Source: Radiobacillus kanasensis (GTDB taxonomy: Bacteria; Bacillota; Bacilli; Bacillales; Amphibacillaceae). Taken from it: DNA of 64,000 nucleotides. The stretch spans positions 3,540,001 to 3,604,000 of the forward strand of contig NZ_CP088020.1 of assembly GCF_021049245.1 (NCBI RefSeq), read 5' to 3'. The notes beneath the pieces are model-generated. The model made no database searches. It was given only the letters and a program-made list of their open reading frames with translations, and was not told the DNA's origin. This document shows positions 1 to 8,617 of the stretch, piece by piece. The position numbers and the translations under genes are program-made. Within the stretch, counting starts at the first letter, position 1. Each line of letters starts with the position of its first letter.

Positions 1-326
1 CCGTGTTTCGCGACGGTAATACCTGCACCCGCTACAACGAAAGCTGATGTCGTACTAATATTAAAGCTCTGCGAACCGTCTCCTCCTGTTCCGCAGTTAT
101 CCATAACAGACGTAAGGTTAGAAAACTTTAACGGAGATTTTTCACGAATGACGTTCACTAATCCAGCAATCTCTTCCGGGGTCTCTCCCTTTACTTTTAA
201 ACCGGTTAAAAAAGCACCAATTTCCGTATCCGATACCTCTTCTCCAAACATTTGTCTTGCCGCCCCATCCATCTCTTCTACACTAAGCGCTTGGTGGTTA
301 ATTACCTTTTCAAGATACTGTTTCAC
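1..326 (-). CDS. trpD: anthranilate phosphoribosyltransferase, 5' part (runs off window)
   Basis: N-terminal ~108 residues of TrpD, which transfers phosphoribose from PRPP to anthranilate in tryptophan synthesis. The helical N-terminal domain is followed by the glycine-rich PRPP-binding motif [17 protein letters not shown], and the window edge falls in the following AKHG segment. The start is a GTG at 326 preceded by AAAGGAG at good spacing; it lies inside the 3' end of trpG (17-bp overlap), indicating translational coupling. Third gene of the trpE-trpG-trpD operon. Confident; only the C-terminal two thirds are unseen. Confidence 0.93.
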   Translation of the reverse strand, partial: MKQYLEKVINHQALSVEEMDGAARQMFGEEVSDTEIGAFLTGLKVKGETPEEIAGLVNVIREKSPLKFSNLTSVMDNCGTGGDGSQSFNISTTSAFVVAGAGITVAKH

Positions 327-909
327 GAGAATACTCCTTTCTTACCGTTGTAAAGAAATTGTTTAAAATCGTTTTTCCTGTTTCTGTACCGATCGACTCT
401 GGATGAAATTGAAGGCCGTAAACTGGAAGTCGATTATGCTTTACAGCCATCACTTCTTGATCATCCATTGCCGTAGCTATAACGGTTAGCTCTTTTGGTA
501 CGCTATTTTTTTCGATAACGAGCGAGTGATAACGCATCACTTCAATCGGTTGGCTTAAATACTCAAATAGGTTCTCACTTTTATGGATCAGCATAGACGT
601 TTTTCCATGTTTGATTTGCTTCGCATGAGTTATCGTTCCGCCGAAGGCAGCACCAATTGCTTGGTGCCCCAAACAAATACCTAGGATTGGATACTCTCCG
701 GAAAGCTTCTGGACAACATCGATACAGATCCCGGCTTCTTGCGGAGTTCCTGGTCCCGGAGACAACACAATGGCTTCCGGATGTAATGCTCTTATTTCGT
801 CGATTGTGATCTGATCGTTTCGAATAACTTGAACCGCTTCTCCTAACTCCGAAATATATTGATATAAGTTAAAAGTAAACGAATCGTAATTATCAATGAG
901 TAGAATCAT
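310..909 (-). CDS. trpG: anthranilate synthase glutamine amidotransferase subunit (TrpG/PabA)
   Basis: Class I glutamine amidotransferase of about 199 residues that supplies ammonia to TrpE. The N-terminus [15 protein letters not shown] is typical of the family; the nucleophile lies in [10 protein letters not shown] and the His-Glu pair in LQFHPESIG, so the Cys-His-Glu triad is complete. I place the start at the ATG at 909, nine bases after GGAGG; an upstream in-frame TTG at 918 touches the ribosome-binding site and is unlikely. It overlaps the 3' end of trpE by 17 bp. In Bacillaceae such a subunit often also serves PabB in folate synthesis; its place here makes tryptophan its main job. Confidence 0.95.
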   Translation of the reverse strand: MILLIDNYDSFTFNLYQYISELGEAVQVIRNDQITIDEIRALHPEAIVLSPGPGTPQEAGICIDVVQKLSGEYPILGICLGHQAIGAAFGGTITHAKQIKHGKTSMLIHKSENLFEYLSQPIEVMRYHSLVIEKNSVPKELTVIATAMDDQEVMAVKHNRLPVYGLQFHPESIGTETGKTILNNFFTTVRKEYSRETVS

Positions 910-2293
910 CGGTATCAACCTCCAATAATGATTTCGCTTTATTTAGTGTTTCTTGATATTCAGTAGCTGGATCTGAATCATAAACAATTCCAGCGCCTGC
1001 TTGAACGTAGGCCATTTTATCTTTGATCACAAGCGTGCGGATCGCTAAGGCAAGATCGAGATCTCCGTTCATATTGATATAGCCAACAGCACCTGCATAC
1101 ACGCCGCGTTTTTGTTTTTCTAGCTCGTTAATAATTTGCATCGCTCTTATCTTTGGTGCGCCAGAGACCGTTCCAGCTGGTAACGTTGAGATAAGTGCAT
1201 CTATCCCGGTGTAATCCTTACGAAGTGTCCCTTGCACCTCCGATACGATGTGCATCACATGCTGATATCGTTCAATCGTCATATATTTCGGTATCGTTAT
1301 ACTTCCAATCTCACAGACACGGCCTAAATCGTTGCGACTTAAATCTACAAGCATCTTGTGCTCTGCCAGTTCCTTTTCATCAGCTAGCAGCTCATCTGCT
1401 AATTGAACATCCTCTTCCCTCGTTTTGCCCCGAGGTCTTGTTCCCGCGATTGGGTTTGTAATGAGTTGTGAGCCTTTTGTTTTAATTAAGCTTTCCGGAG
1501 AAGCGCCGAGTACGATATAATCCTCAAAATCGATGTAAAACATGTAAGGCGAAGGATTTGCTCGTCGCAAGTTTCGGTAAAACGTAAAAGGATCGGTATC
1601 AAAGCTTGCTTTCATTCGTTGTGATAATACGACCTGAAAAATATCCCCGTTTGTAATGTGTTCCTTCGCTTTTTCGACCAATTCCATGAACGCTTGTTTT
1701 TCTATCGATGGTGTAAAGGTTACTTTGGATACCAACACCTCTTCTTCTAGTCGGTGTGCCGCTATATCTTCTTGGAATGCTGTTAAGCTTTGTTCTAGTT
1801 GCTCATCGGTTCGTTCTCCCGATAAGTTTAAAGCTAGTATCGTAACCGTTTGTTTGAGATGATCAAACACAATCACATCCTGGTAAAACATTTGATGGAC
1901 CTCAGGCATTTGGATTTCATCCTCCATGATGGCTCCAATGTGTTCATAGGCTCTTATCACGTCATAGCCCATGAAGCCAATCGCTCCACCGTAAAACGGA
2001 AAATCAAGATCCAAGGAATCATTCGGAATGTGCTGCTGTAACAGCTCTAATGGTTTCCCTGTTTCTTCTTGCGTGTTTTCTCCTTCGATGAGCGTGATGT
2101 TATTTCCACGTCCTATCAGTTCCTTGTAGGGATTTACTCCAATGAAAGAATATCTTCCCTTTTCACCCGAGATGGTGGAACTCTCTAGCAAAAACTTCTT
2201 CTTTCCTTGAATCCGATTAAAAACGGAAATAGGGGTTAATACATCGCCATTTAGTTGTTTGCTTTTATAAGAAATCGTTGATGTTGTCGTCAT
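893..2293 (-). CDS. trpE: anthranilate synthase component I
   Basis: 466-residue chorismate-utilising enzyme converting chorismate plus ammonia to anthranilate. The N-terminal feedback-inhibition region carries KKFLLESS, where tryptophan binds in the family; the C-terminal catalytic domain shows NPIAGTRPRGKT, HKMLVDLSRNDLGRV and GTVSGAPKIRAM. ATG start with GGGAGG eight bases upstream, directly behind the leader terminator of the proximal T-box. First gene of the operon. The family includes PabB and isochorismate synthases, but the LLES motif and Trp T-boxes make TrpE firm. Confidence 0.96.
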   Translation of the reverse strand: MTTTSTISYKSKQLNGDVLTPISVFNRIQGKKKFLLESSTISGEKGRYSFIGVNPYKELIGRGNNITLIEGENTQEETGKPLELLQQHIPNDSLDLDFPFYGGAIGFMGYDVIRAYEHIGAIMEDEIQMPEVHQMFYQDVIVFDHLKQTVTILALNLSGERTDEQLEQSLTAFQEDIAAHRLEEEVLVSKVTFTPSIEKQAFMELVEKAKEHITNGDIFQVVLSQRMKASFDTDPFTFYRNLRRANPSPYMFYIDFEDYIVLGASPESLIKTKGSQLITNPIAGTRPRGKTREEDVQLADELLADEKELAEHKMLVDLSRNDLGRVCEIGSITIPKYMTIERYQHVMHIVSEVQGTLRKDYTGIDALISTLPAGTVSGAPKIRAMQIINELEKQKRGVYAGAVGYINMNGDLDLALAIRTLVIKDKMAYVQAGAGIVYDSDPATEYQETLNKAKSLLEVDTDDSTH

Positions 2294-2313
2294 GTTTACT
2301 TCCTCCCTTAAAA

Positions 2314-2600
2314 TAAAAAAGTCCCCTATATTTACAGTCCTAGCTGCAAATATAGGGGACGGTTTATATGCCGCGGTGCCACCACTATTGAAGGGATTAC
2401 CCTTCCTCTCATTCGGATACGGAGGTTTCCCTCTTATATCCTATCCCAGTAACGGGGGATGCCGTTATTCCCTACTATTATTCAGGAATACTCTCGTAAG
2501 CCCATTCGACAGAACTGTTTTGCCAACTCCCACCAACGTCGGCTCTCTTAGAAAACAGTCATTCTGTGTACTCTTCTTACTCTACGATTTGAGTTTCTTT
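2314..2600 (-). promoter_or_regulatory. proximal T-box riboswitch (tRNA-Trp), trp leader
   Basis: On the minus strand the leader carries the Stem I AGAGAG/GTTGG elements near 2530-2555, a specifier loop reading GAA-UGG (codon UGG, Trp, at 2502-2504), the T-box sequence GTGGTGGCACCGCGG at 2371-2385, and a strong terminator just before trpE. Uncharged tRNA-Trp should favour the antiterminator and allow trpE transcription. It is the second of two complete T-boxes in series. Confidence 0.93.
2321..2360 (-). terminator. leader terminator of proximal trp T-box
   Basis: A 15-bp inverted repeat (arms beginning GTCCCCTATATTT) followed on the minus strand by TTTTTTATTTT. Its upstream arm overlaps the region that would pair with the T-box sequence. 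About 20 bp upstream of the trpE ribosome-binding site. Confidence 0.93.
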
Positions 2601-2619
2601 ATATAAAATATTTTTTCTA

Positions 2620-2900
2620 AACAAAAAGGGTCTCCCTATCCGTAAAGGACGAGGAGACCCGTGGTACCACCTTCATTAGTTGCATGTGCAACTCACTTGA
2701 ACCGCATAAGCCATTACTTATACGTATCTCTTTTATCGATGAGATTTTCGCCAAAGCCTACTGTTCGATTCGAAGTTCGGTTTGGAGCTCAGAAGTCCAT
2801 TCACTCTAATAAACCCACTGATTCTCAGCACCATCAGCTCTCTTTAGGGATAGAAAAGAGTTACTACTCTTCTTCAACGCTTCTATTCGTTTCATTTCTG
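2620..2900 (-). promoter_or_regulatory. distal T-box riboswitch (tRNA-Trp), trp leader
   Basis: First T-box after the promoter. Visible parts in order: the AGAAGAGTAGTAA start of Stem I, AGAGAGCTGATGGTG, a specifier loop GAA-UGG-AC (UGG at 2797-2799), the T-box sequence GGTGGTACCACGG near 2659-2671 and its own terminator at 2628-2660. Complete in itself, so a transcript must pass two independent Trp-starvation checkpoints before trpE. Confidence 0.93.
2628..2660 (-). terminator. leader terminator of distal trp T-box
   Basis: Inverted repeat with arms GGGTCTCC and GGGAGACCC followed on the minus strand by TTTTTGTTT. Located between the two T-boxes. Confidence 0.9.
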
Positions 2901-2909
2901 TTGAATATT

Positions 2910-2938
2910 ATCTTAATAGCTGACCAATCTTTTGTCAA
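2910..2938 (-). promoter_or_regulatory. sigma-A promoter of the trp operon
   Basis: Minus-strand TTGACA (2933-2938), 17-bp spacer, TAAGAT (2910-2915). It lies immediately upstream of the first T-box Stem I, so the leader RNA starts a few bases further on. Confidence 0.8.
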
Positions 2939-2976
2939 CCATTAATTTTCAGAAACTTCTTACTATACTTTCCCAT

Positions 2977-3447
2977 TTAGCTATGTGAGTTCTTTTTATT
3001 AGTTGCAATAGAAGGCAATCGTATGATTCCCTTCTTCTTCAAATAACTGGATTGTTTAATTTGGTATGGATATACCCAGCTTATGCGATTGGCAGACAAG
3101 TTGTGATTCGTAAGGTCAACCTGAGCTCCATTCCAAAATGCTTGCCAAATGAATTTGGAACAATAATTATTGGATAGTCTACGAAGCCAAGGGTCGAACA
3201 AATACCGTTGAACATGATCAATGTTTTCCTCTGCCCAAGCTGCCACCAGATCCGAGTTACCCCTTGGTCGCAAAACGAGAATGGATCCGCCATACTTATG
3301 TCTGCTTTTATAACGAGAGAAACTCTCTGAAAAGGCACCTAACGGATGGGAATGGTGAATGAGCATATCATGCCCCACAATCCCGGCATGACCGACTAAA
3401 AAGGTCGACCATCCTTTTGTGGAATACACAATATCACCAGGCTCCAT
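2977..3447 (-). CDS. YiiX/YebB-like permuted NlpC/P60 cysteine hydrolase
   Basis: About 156 residues. The opening EPGDIVYS, a histidine in the GHAGIVG segment, and a C-terminal cysteine in NNYCSKFIWQAF are the hallmarks of the circularly permuted papain-like amidase family (YiiX/YaeF), where the histidine precedes the cysteine. Members are thought to cleave amide or ester bonds in wall or lipid substrates; the substrate here is unknown and there is no signal peptide. The start is uncertain: the ATG at 3447 sits 12 bases after GAGGG and directly before the conserved PGD; an in-frame ATG at 3486 would overlap the helicase gene but has AAGGA touching the codon. Probably co-transcribed with the helicase. 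Confidence 0.7.
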   Translation of the reverse strand: MEPGDIVYSTKGWSTFLVGHAGIVGHDMLIHHSHPLGAFSESFSRYKSRHKYGGSILVLRPRGNSDLVAAWAEENIDHVQRYLFDPWLRRLSNNYCSKFIWQAFWNGAQVDLTNHNLSANRISWVYPYQIKQSSYLKKKGIIRLPSIATNKKNSHS

Positions 3448-3470
3448 GCTTATATTTGTTCCCTCGTATA

Positions 3471-4589
3471 TCAATTTGCCGGCCATTCCTTTTTGGGTAT
3501 TGCCTTTCCGATGCCTCTCTCAATGATACGTAAATACTGCTTGTCCTTGGATGCCACAAAGGTAACAGCAATACCAGTTCCACCGGCTCGACCAGTTCGA
3601 CCAATGCGATGAATATACGTTTCCGGATCCTGGGGAATATCATAATTGAACACGTGCGTGACTCCTTCCACGTCTAACCCCCTTGCTGCCACATCAGTAG
3701 CAACGAGATATTGAATTTTCATATCTCTAAAACGTTGCATCGCTTTTTCTCTTTTGGCTTGGGACAGGTCGCCATGTAGTTCGTCTGATAAATACCCCAT
3801 CCCTTGTAGGGCTGCATTTAATTTCATCGCACGCCGTTTCGTCCGACAGAATATTATAGCCAAAAAGGGGCGGAACTGATTAAGCACTTCGGTAAGCTTT
3901 TGTTGTTTCTCTCGATCGGTTGTTTCAATGACCATTTGTTTCACTTCATCTAATGTTACGTTTTTCCCCTTAGCCGTTACGTGCTCAGGCTTGTGCATAT
4001 ATTGATTGGCTAGCGCTCGCACCTCTTTTGGCATGGTGGCAGAAAAGAGCATTGTTTGCCTTGTTTCGCTTAGCATCTCGACGACCGCTTGCACCTCTGG
4101 AAGAAATCCCATATGCAACATCTGATCCGCTTCATCTAATACAAAAATGGATGCATTTGATAAATCCACCGTTCCTCGTCGTTGATGATCTAGGAGCCTC
4201 CCAGGTGTTGCTACAATAATGTGAACGGCTTTTCGTAACCTTTTTAATTGTGCTTCGATGTCTTGTCCACCATATACAGCGAGACTGTTGACTCCCGGTT
4301 TCGTAACGAGCAGTTTTTCCAGCTCTGTTGAAATCTGAAGGGCCAGTTCTCTCGTAGGAGACAAAACCAATGCTTGGACATTAGAATTTTCCGGATTGAT
4401 TTTCTCTAGTATGGGCAACAAAAAGGCTAATGTTTTTCCTGTACCTGTCTGAGCTTGCCCAATAACATCTTTACCTGCTAAAAGTTTGGGAATTGCCTGG
4501 ACTTGAATAGGAGTCGGCTCGCTAATAGCACTTTCTCTTAAGTGTTGGGTTGTTCGTTCGGATATACCTAGTTCTATAAATGATTGCAT
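3471..4589 (-). CDS. DEAD-box ATP-dependent RNA helicase, minimal form
   Basis: 372-residue helicase core with no C-terminal extension. Motifs in order: Q-motif region ([10 protein letters not shown]...PTPIQ), motif [23 protein letters not shown] in [17 protein letters not shown] and [10 protein letters not shown]. It would unwind short RNA duplexes during ribosome assembly or mRNA decay. The length is close to B. subtilis YfmL (about 376) and well short of CshA/CshB/DbpA, which carry C-terminal tails; I do not assign the symbol. ATG start with GAGG eight bases upstream. Confidence 0.93.
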   Translation of the reverse strand: MQSFIELGISERTTQHLRESAISEPTPIQVQAIPKLLAGKDVIGQAQTGTGKTLAFLLPILEKINPENSNVQALVLSPTRELALQISTELEKLLVTKPGVNSLAVYGGQDIEAQLKRLRKAVHIIVATPGRLLDHQRRGTVDLSNASIFVLDEADQMLHMGFLPEVQAVVEMLSETRQTMLFSATMPKEVRALANQYMHKPEHVTAKGKNVTLDEVKQMVIETTDREKQQKLTEVLNQFRPFLAIIFCRTKRRAMKLNAALQGMGYLSDELHGDLSQAKREKAMQRFRDMKIQYLVATDVAARGLDVEGVTHVFNYDIPQDPETYIHRIGRTGRAGGTGIAVTFVASKDKQYLRIIERGIGKAIPKKEWPAN

Positions 4590-4704
4590 GCTGCACCTCT
4601 TTTAATAAGTTTGTTATCTAAAAATTTTTGTTTTTGACAATAGATATAAAATGCGACGTAACTCTAATTAAAAATTTTTTGAAAGAATGAAAAGTGAAGC
4701 TTGA

Positions 4705-4830
4705 TGCCACGCTTCGGCAGAATACTCCGCTTTCCACGGGCACGGCCTCAATCTCCTCGGAAGAAACCCACTTCCTGCGGGGCTTTCACCTCGTGCTGTT
4801 CCCGTAGGAGTCTCCGTATTCTGCCTACGC
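4705..4830 (-). repeat. dispersed hairpin repeat, copy A
   Basis: GC-rich element (read on the minus strand: CTCCTACGGGAACAGCACGAG ... GAGGCCGTGCCCGTGGAAAGCG). Its outer stem arms are GGCAGAATAC (4716-4725) and GTATTCTGCC (4816-4825). It shares its core with copy B in inverse orientation, but the outer stem sequence differs while pairing is kept. Confidence 0.75.
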
Positions 4831-5029
4831 TAAGTTACTACTTTCTAATTTGGTAAACTTGTAGCCTGAAAACAGCTAATTAATCCTCTAAATAATTGGA
4901 AACCCTATTTAAAAATTTTAATTCTGATAACTATGAAAAGCTATCTTAATAAGATTTCACTTACTTATAATATTAGTAAAAGTTACTTTTTACTTCTGAA
5001 CTTTATTTGTCAGCTACTTACGGCATGAT

Positions 5030-5160
5030 GATTGGAGTGGAGGGTAATCGACTCCTGCGGGAACAGCACGAGTTGAAGACCCCGCAGAAAAGCGAACTTT
5101 GCTTTTTGAGGAGACTGAGGCCGTGCCCGCGGAAAGCGATTACCCGCAACGGAAATCATC
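5030..5160 (+). repeat. dispersed hairpin repeat, copy B
   Basis: Same core as copy A (CTCCTGCGGGAACAGCACG ... GAGGCCGTGCCCGCGGAAAG) in plus orientation. Outer stem arms GGGTAATCG (5042-5050) and CGATTACCC (5137-5145) are complementary but unrelated to those of copy A. Confidence 0.75.
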
Positions 5161-5462
5161 ATCGTTGACACACCGAGCGGTCACTTAACCGATGATTTTG
5201 TAGTAGCTTTACTATTTCGTTATGTCGCATTTTATATCAACTACGAAGATGAAAAAGCAACTATATTCATGAAAAGAGCCATTAATAAAAACGTCTTTAT
5301 TAGGATGGACACATTTTTCGTAAAAATGTCATATTTTATCAAATATTCCTATGCTAAGATGGTAAAGGTAAATATTGATGTTTATTCTAACACTTTCTAT
5401 GGAAATAGAATATGTAAAGAATATACAATGTTAATTAGTTGAGTATGCCAGGAGGGTGAAAA

Positions 5463-5603
5463 TTGAGGAAACTATTAATGGTTGTATTTCTTTTGTTAAT
5501 TACTAGTTTCGGTGTCATCGGCTATGTGCAGAATCAAATAGATGCAGGTGGCGAAGTAAATCAAGAAACCCACAATGATGATCAATCTGAGATTATTCAA
5601 TAA
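5463..5603 (+). CDS. small secreted or membrane-anchored peptide (46 aa)
   Basis: Short gene with TTG start five bases after an excellent GGAGGG. The product starts with a basic-hydrophobic segment (RKLLMVVFLLLITSFGVIGY, one membrane span or signal peptide) followed by an acidic, polar tail ending QSEIIQ. It ends just before a bidirectional terminator shared with the YocH-like gene. I do not recognise it; the strong ribosome-binding site and the signal-like N-terminus are the reasons for calling it. Confidence 0.6.
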   Translation: MRKLLMVVFLLLITSFGVIGYVQNQIDAGGEVNQETHNDDQSEIIQ

Positions 5604-5615
5604 CTCTAACATATA

Positions 5616-5650
5616 GAAAAAAGAGGAAGCAGTTCACACCAGCTTCCTCT
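5616..5650. terminator. bidirectional terminator
   Basis: Hairpin arms GAGGAAGC and GCTTCCTC around a 10-base loop. On the minus strand it is followed by a T run and terminates the YocH-like gene; on the plus strand it ends the small peptide gene. Confidence 0.85.
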
Positions 5651-5656
5651 TCCCTA

Positions 5657-6397
5657 TTATCCTAGTATTTGTACATTAACTGTACGTACGCCCCAATCAA
5701 ATGCTTCTTCCTTAGTTGGTACGTGGATATCGATATGGTGACCATCAATGGCTCCTCCGATATCTCCTGCAATGGCTTCTCCATAGCCCTCTACATATAC
5801 TCTACTACCTAGTGGAATGACATCCGGGTCGACAGCGATGACTTTTGCATTCCTGTCTTCATTTAAGTTAATGCCTGTATAAGTAATTCCAGAGCACCCC
5901 TCACATTCCGCTGTATAAGCTGTTGCTTTTACCGTCAATTCTCTTACTACCTCATTGCCAGTAGATGTTGCAACAGCTTCTGGTTCGGACTCCTTCTTTG
6001 TGCTTACAGTAGAAGCTTTAGTAGATTCCTCCGCTACCTTCCCTTGCTCTTTAATCGTAAGATCTTGCCCGACTACGATTAGATCGGTAGTTAAGTTATT
6101 CCACTTTTTGATCTTTTCCACTGTTACGTTGTGATCCTGTGCAATATGACTTAACGTATCGCCTTTTTCTACGTTGTATGAAATCTGGTTATTTATCTCT
6201 ATCTCTTGTTTCGGGTGAATTAAATCCGAATCTAGTTTGTTCCATTCCTTAAGCTTTAAAACGGTAGTGTCATATGATTGGGCGATTTCCCAAAGACTAT
6301 CACCTTTTACAACTTGATAGTCTTCTGCAGATGCAGTGGTAGTTACTGTCCCGGTCAGAAAAAGGCCAAAGGCCAGTGATACCAGTGTTTTTTTCAT
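5657..6397 (-). CDS. yocH: LysM/3D-domain cell-wall protein, YocH-like
   Basis: 246 residues: signal peptide (about 1-24, ending ASA-ED), two LysM repeats (about 26-69 and 72-115, each with VxKGDxLxxIAQ), a Ser/Thr/Glu-rich linker, and a C-terminal 3D domain with the three conserved aspartates in VDPDVIPLG, GDIGGAIDGHHIDIHV. Exported peptidoglycan hydrolase, probably a lytic transglycosylase related to the MltA fold. B. subtilis YocH is activated by WalR; a candidate half-conserved WalR-like site (TGTAAA-N5-CTTAAA) is at 6470-6486 but is too degenerate to rely on. Monocistronic. Confidence 0.88.
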   Translation of the reverse strand: MKKTLVSLAFGLFLTGTVTTTASAEDYQVVKGDSLWEIAQSYDTTVLKLKEWNKLDSDLIHPKQEIEINNQISYNVEKGDTLSHIAQDHNVTVEKIKKWNNLTTDLIVVGQDLTIKEQGKVAEESTKASTVSTKKESEPEAVATSTGNEVVRELTVKATAYTAECEGCSGITYTGINLNEDRNAKVIAVDPDVIPLGSRVYVEGYGEAIAGDIGGAIDGHHIDIHVPTKEEAFDWGVRTVNVQILG

Positions 6398-6878
6398 CTG
6401 TGTTTCCCTCCTTTTTTTCTGACAAGCCTTATCCTAACACATGAAATAGTTTCTTGTGTTTACAATGGATTTAAGTCTCTTTTACAAAGATTACGATATA
6501 TGGATGGCCTGTCACATTTGTCATTCTGGGGCAATAATTACTAGTTTTATACATAGATTCGTAATATTTTTTCTAGTTTTTATTAATTTGATAGAAAAGT
6601 AGGAGATAGAGAAGATAAGTTAGTTCTAAGAGACTAATTGGATGGTAAATACTAGTAGATAGGCATCTAACATTGTGTTAAATGGCTATTACATTAGCTC
6701 TACCATATTTGCCTTAGCCTGTAAGCAACTAACAACATAAAAGAATAAGTTATTAAATATCATTGAAAGCTAGTAATAAAATTCCATTAACTGCAAACAT
6801 GATAACGAACAATGCAGGTTTATATTGGAAAAGGTGGCAACATGCGTCACCACCCCAACCTTAGAAAAAATTTATATC
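6398..6878. other. 481-bp intergenic region
   Basis: AT-rich. It holds the yocH-like ribosome-binding site (AAGGAGGG), the weak WalR-like site noted above and the catalase terminator near 6828-6854. I see no further gene or structured element. Confidence 0.5.
6828..6854 (-). terminator. catalase terminator
   Basis: Minus-strand hairpin with arms GGTGG...CCACC around GACGCATGTTG followed by TTTTCC. About 25 bp after the catalase stop. Confidence 0.6.
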
Positions 6879-8480
6879 TTAGTATCTATCTGCGTCGTGT
6901 CCTTCTTTCTTGGCTTTATCCACTGCATCTGCAGCTCCAGAGCTTCCTAACGGGGACCCACCAGATTTTGGTGTCATGTTTTTAGCTCCCTTGGCAAGCC
7001 CTTCTTTTACACGCCGGCCATAATCTTCGTCACACTTCGTGAACATGTCAATCATCTTATCTTGAATCTCTTTACGACATGGCAGCAGTCCTGTTACTAA
7101 GTTGTTAATGAGATCTTCTCGTTCCCATTCTTCAAACTCGCGATACGTTTCACCAGCTTGTTTGAAATCATTTTTTCGCTCAATGGATTCTCGAACAAGC
7201 TTACCTTCAACATGTGGTTGATAGTAATCATGATCGCGTTTTACCTCTTCTAAGCCATTCATGTTGGAAGGTTCATAATTCACATGAGGATTTGACCCCT
7301 TATCATTACGATAAGCCATTTGGCCACCCTCTTGGTTCGTACCAACATGCTTATCCGGTGCATTAATCGGCAGTTGAAGATAGTTGGAACCTACGCGATA
7401 GCGCTGTGTATCAGAATAGGAGAAGGTACGACCTTGCAGCATCTTATCATCCGAAAAGTCCATCCCATCCACAAGCACACCAGTACCAAAAGCAGATTGT
7501 TCGACTTCATTGTGATAGTTATCTGGATTTTTGTTTAAGACCATTTTCCCTACTTTTAAAAATGGGAATTGATCCTTCGGCCAAAGCTTCGTATCATCTA
7601 ACGGATCAAAATCCAGTTCAGGATGCTCTTCATCTGTCATGATCTGTACGAAAAGCTCCCATTCCGGGTAATCGCCATCTTCAATGGACTGATATAAATC
7701 CTGTGTGGCGTGATTTGAACTCATAGCCTGAATCTCATCCGCTTCTTCTTGGGTTAAATTTTTGATTCCTTGAAGGGGCTCCCAATGATACTTCACTAAA
7801 AAGCCTTCATTTTTCTCGTTTACCCAACGGTATGTATTTACCCCAGAACCTTGCATTTGACGGTAGTTTGCCGGTATTCCCCATGGAGAATTTACGAATG
7901 TAACCATGTGCATCGCTTCTGGAGTATTACTCCAAAAATCAAAAGCACGTTCACTATCTTGAACATTGGTGATTGGATCTGGTTTTAAAGCATGGATGAG
8001 GTCAGGGAATTTAATCGCATCGCGAATAAAGAATACTTTCAGATTATTCCCGACAAGATCCCAGTTTCCATCCTCCGTATAAAACTTGATCGCGAAACCT
8101 CTCGGGTCACGAGCTGTTTCAGGGGAGCCAGCTCCACCAATAACGGTTGAAAAACGAACAAATACAGGTGTCTTTTTCCCTTTTCCGGAAAAAACCTTTG
8201 CTCTCGTGTACTTTTCAACCGGTTCGTCTCCAGCCGTTCCATACGTTTCAAAATATCCGTGTGCACCAGCACCACGAGCGTGCACTACACGTTCTGGAAT
8301 TCGTTCACGATCAAAATGAGACAATTTTTCAATAAATTCGTAGTTCTCTAAGGTGGCAGGTCCTCGATTTCCGACCGTTCTCGTGTTTTGATTGTTCTTA
8401 ATAGGATGGCCTTGTCTTGTTGTCAGTGACTTTTCATTTTCACCTTCCGCAAATTTCTTATTTGCATCTTTTTTGTCCAA
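6879..8480 (-). CDS. katA: heme catalase, small-subunit type
   Basis: 533-residue monofunctional catalase converting H2O2 to water and oxygen. Catalytic His67 lies in [15 protein letters not shown], the distal Asn in DLVGNN, and the proximal heme Tyr in [12 protein letters not shown]. It ends with a Gly/Ser/Lys-rich tail and has no large C-terminal flavodoxin-like domain. A TTG start follows GAGGAGGG at seven bases. The long leader contains an 11-bp inverted repeat (8515-8553). B. subtilis has KatA, KatE and KatX; the length (533) and tail do not settle which, so the symbol is tentative. I see no clear PerR box. Confidence 0.93.
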   Translation of the reverse strand: MDKKDANKKFAEGENEKSLTTRQGHPIKNNQNTRTVGNRGPATLENYEFIEKLSHFDRERIPERVVHARGAGAHGYFETYGTAGDEPVEKYTRAKVFSGKGKKTPVFVRFSTVIGGAGSPETARDPRGFAIKFYTEDGNWDLVGNNLKVFFIRDAIKFPDLIHALKPDPITNVQDSERAFDFWSNTPEAMHMVTFVNSPWGIPANYRQMQGSGVNTYRWVNEKNEGFLVKYHWEPLQGIKNLTQEEADEIQAMSSNHATQDLYQSIEDGDYPEWELFVQIMTDEEHPELDFDPLDDTKLWPKDQFPFLKVGKMVLNKNPDNYHNEVEQSAFGTGVLVDGMDFSDDKMLQGRTFSYSDTQRYRVGSNYLQLPINAPDKHVGTNQEGGQMAYRNDKGSNPHVNYEPSNMNGLEEVKRDHDYYQPHVEGKLVRESIERKNDFKQAGETYREFEEWEREDLINNLVTGLLPCRKEIQDKMIDMFTKCDEDYGRRVKEGLAKGAKNMTPKSGGSPLGSSGAADAVDKAKKEGHDADRY

Positions 8481-8514
8481 AAAAATCCCTCCTCGGAAAA
8501 GTGTCTAAAAGACG

Positions 8515-8553
8515 TGTTTAAAAAGGAGGATACACATTCCAACTTTTTAAACA
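8515..8553 (-). promoter_or_regulatory. inverted repeat in catalase leader
   Basis: Perfect arms TGTTTAAAAAG and CTTTTTAAACA with a 17-base loop that contains GGAGGATAC. The left arm overlaps a GTTTAA ... GTGTAT pair on the minus strand that loosely resembles a sigma-B promoter (spacing one base short). It could be an operator, an mRNA hairpin or the promoter. Confidence 0.4.
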
Positions 8554-8617
8554 TCTCTTCCACCCATTTTTTCCTGTGGAGGGATTTTTATACTACATAT
8601 CTTCTATATATTTCAAG

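Larger units (their letters stand above)
4643..5238. repeat. 596-bp inverted-repeat-bounded intergenic element
   Basis: The ends are a 20-bp inverted repeat (4643-4662 and 5219-5238; 19 of 20 match; core TGCGACRTAAC). Inside are two oppositely oriented copies of a 120-130 bp GC-rich hairpin element (4705-4830 and 5030-5160) separated by about 180 bp of AT-rich DNA. No credible ORF. It fills the space between the helicase gene and the small peptide gene; no transposase is visible. It could be a non-autonomous mobile element or an inverted duplication. Confidence 0.6.

Noticed and set aside
2292..2945. Plus-strand ORFs of 94 and 104 codons opposite the trp leader
   Set aside because: They are antisense to two complete T-box riboswitches and their terminators, without ribosome-binding sites.
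6466..6488. WalR box at the yocH-like gene
   Set aside because: Only one half-site (TGTAAA) fits; the second (CTTAAA) departs from TGTWAH, so it is mentioned but not called.
8512..8556. PerR box at the catalase gene
   Set aside because: The inverted repeat TGTTTAAAAAG does not match the PerR consensus TTATAATNATTATAA.
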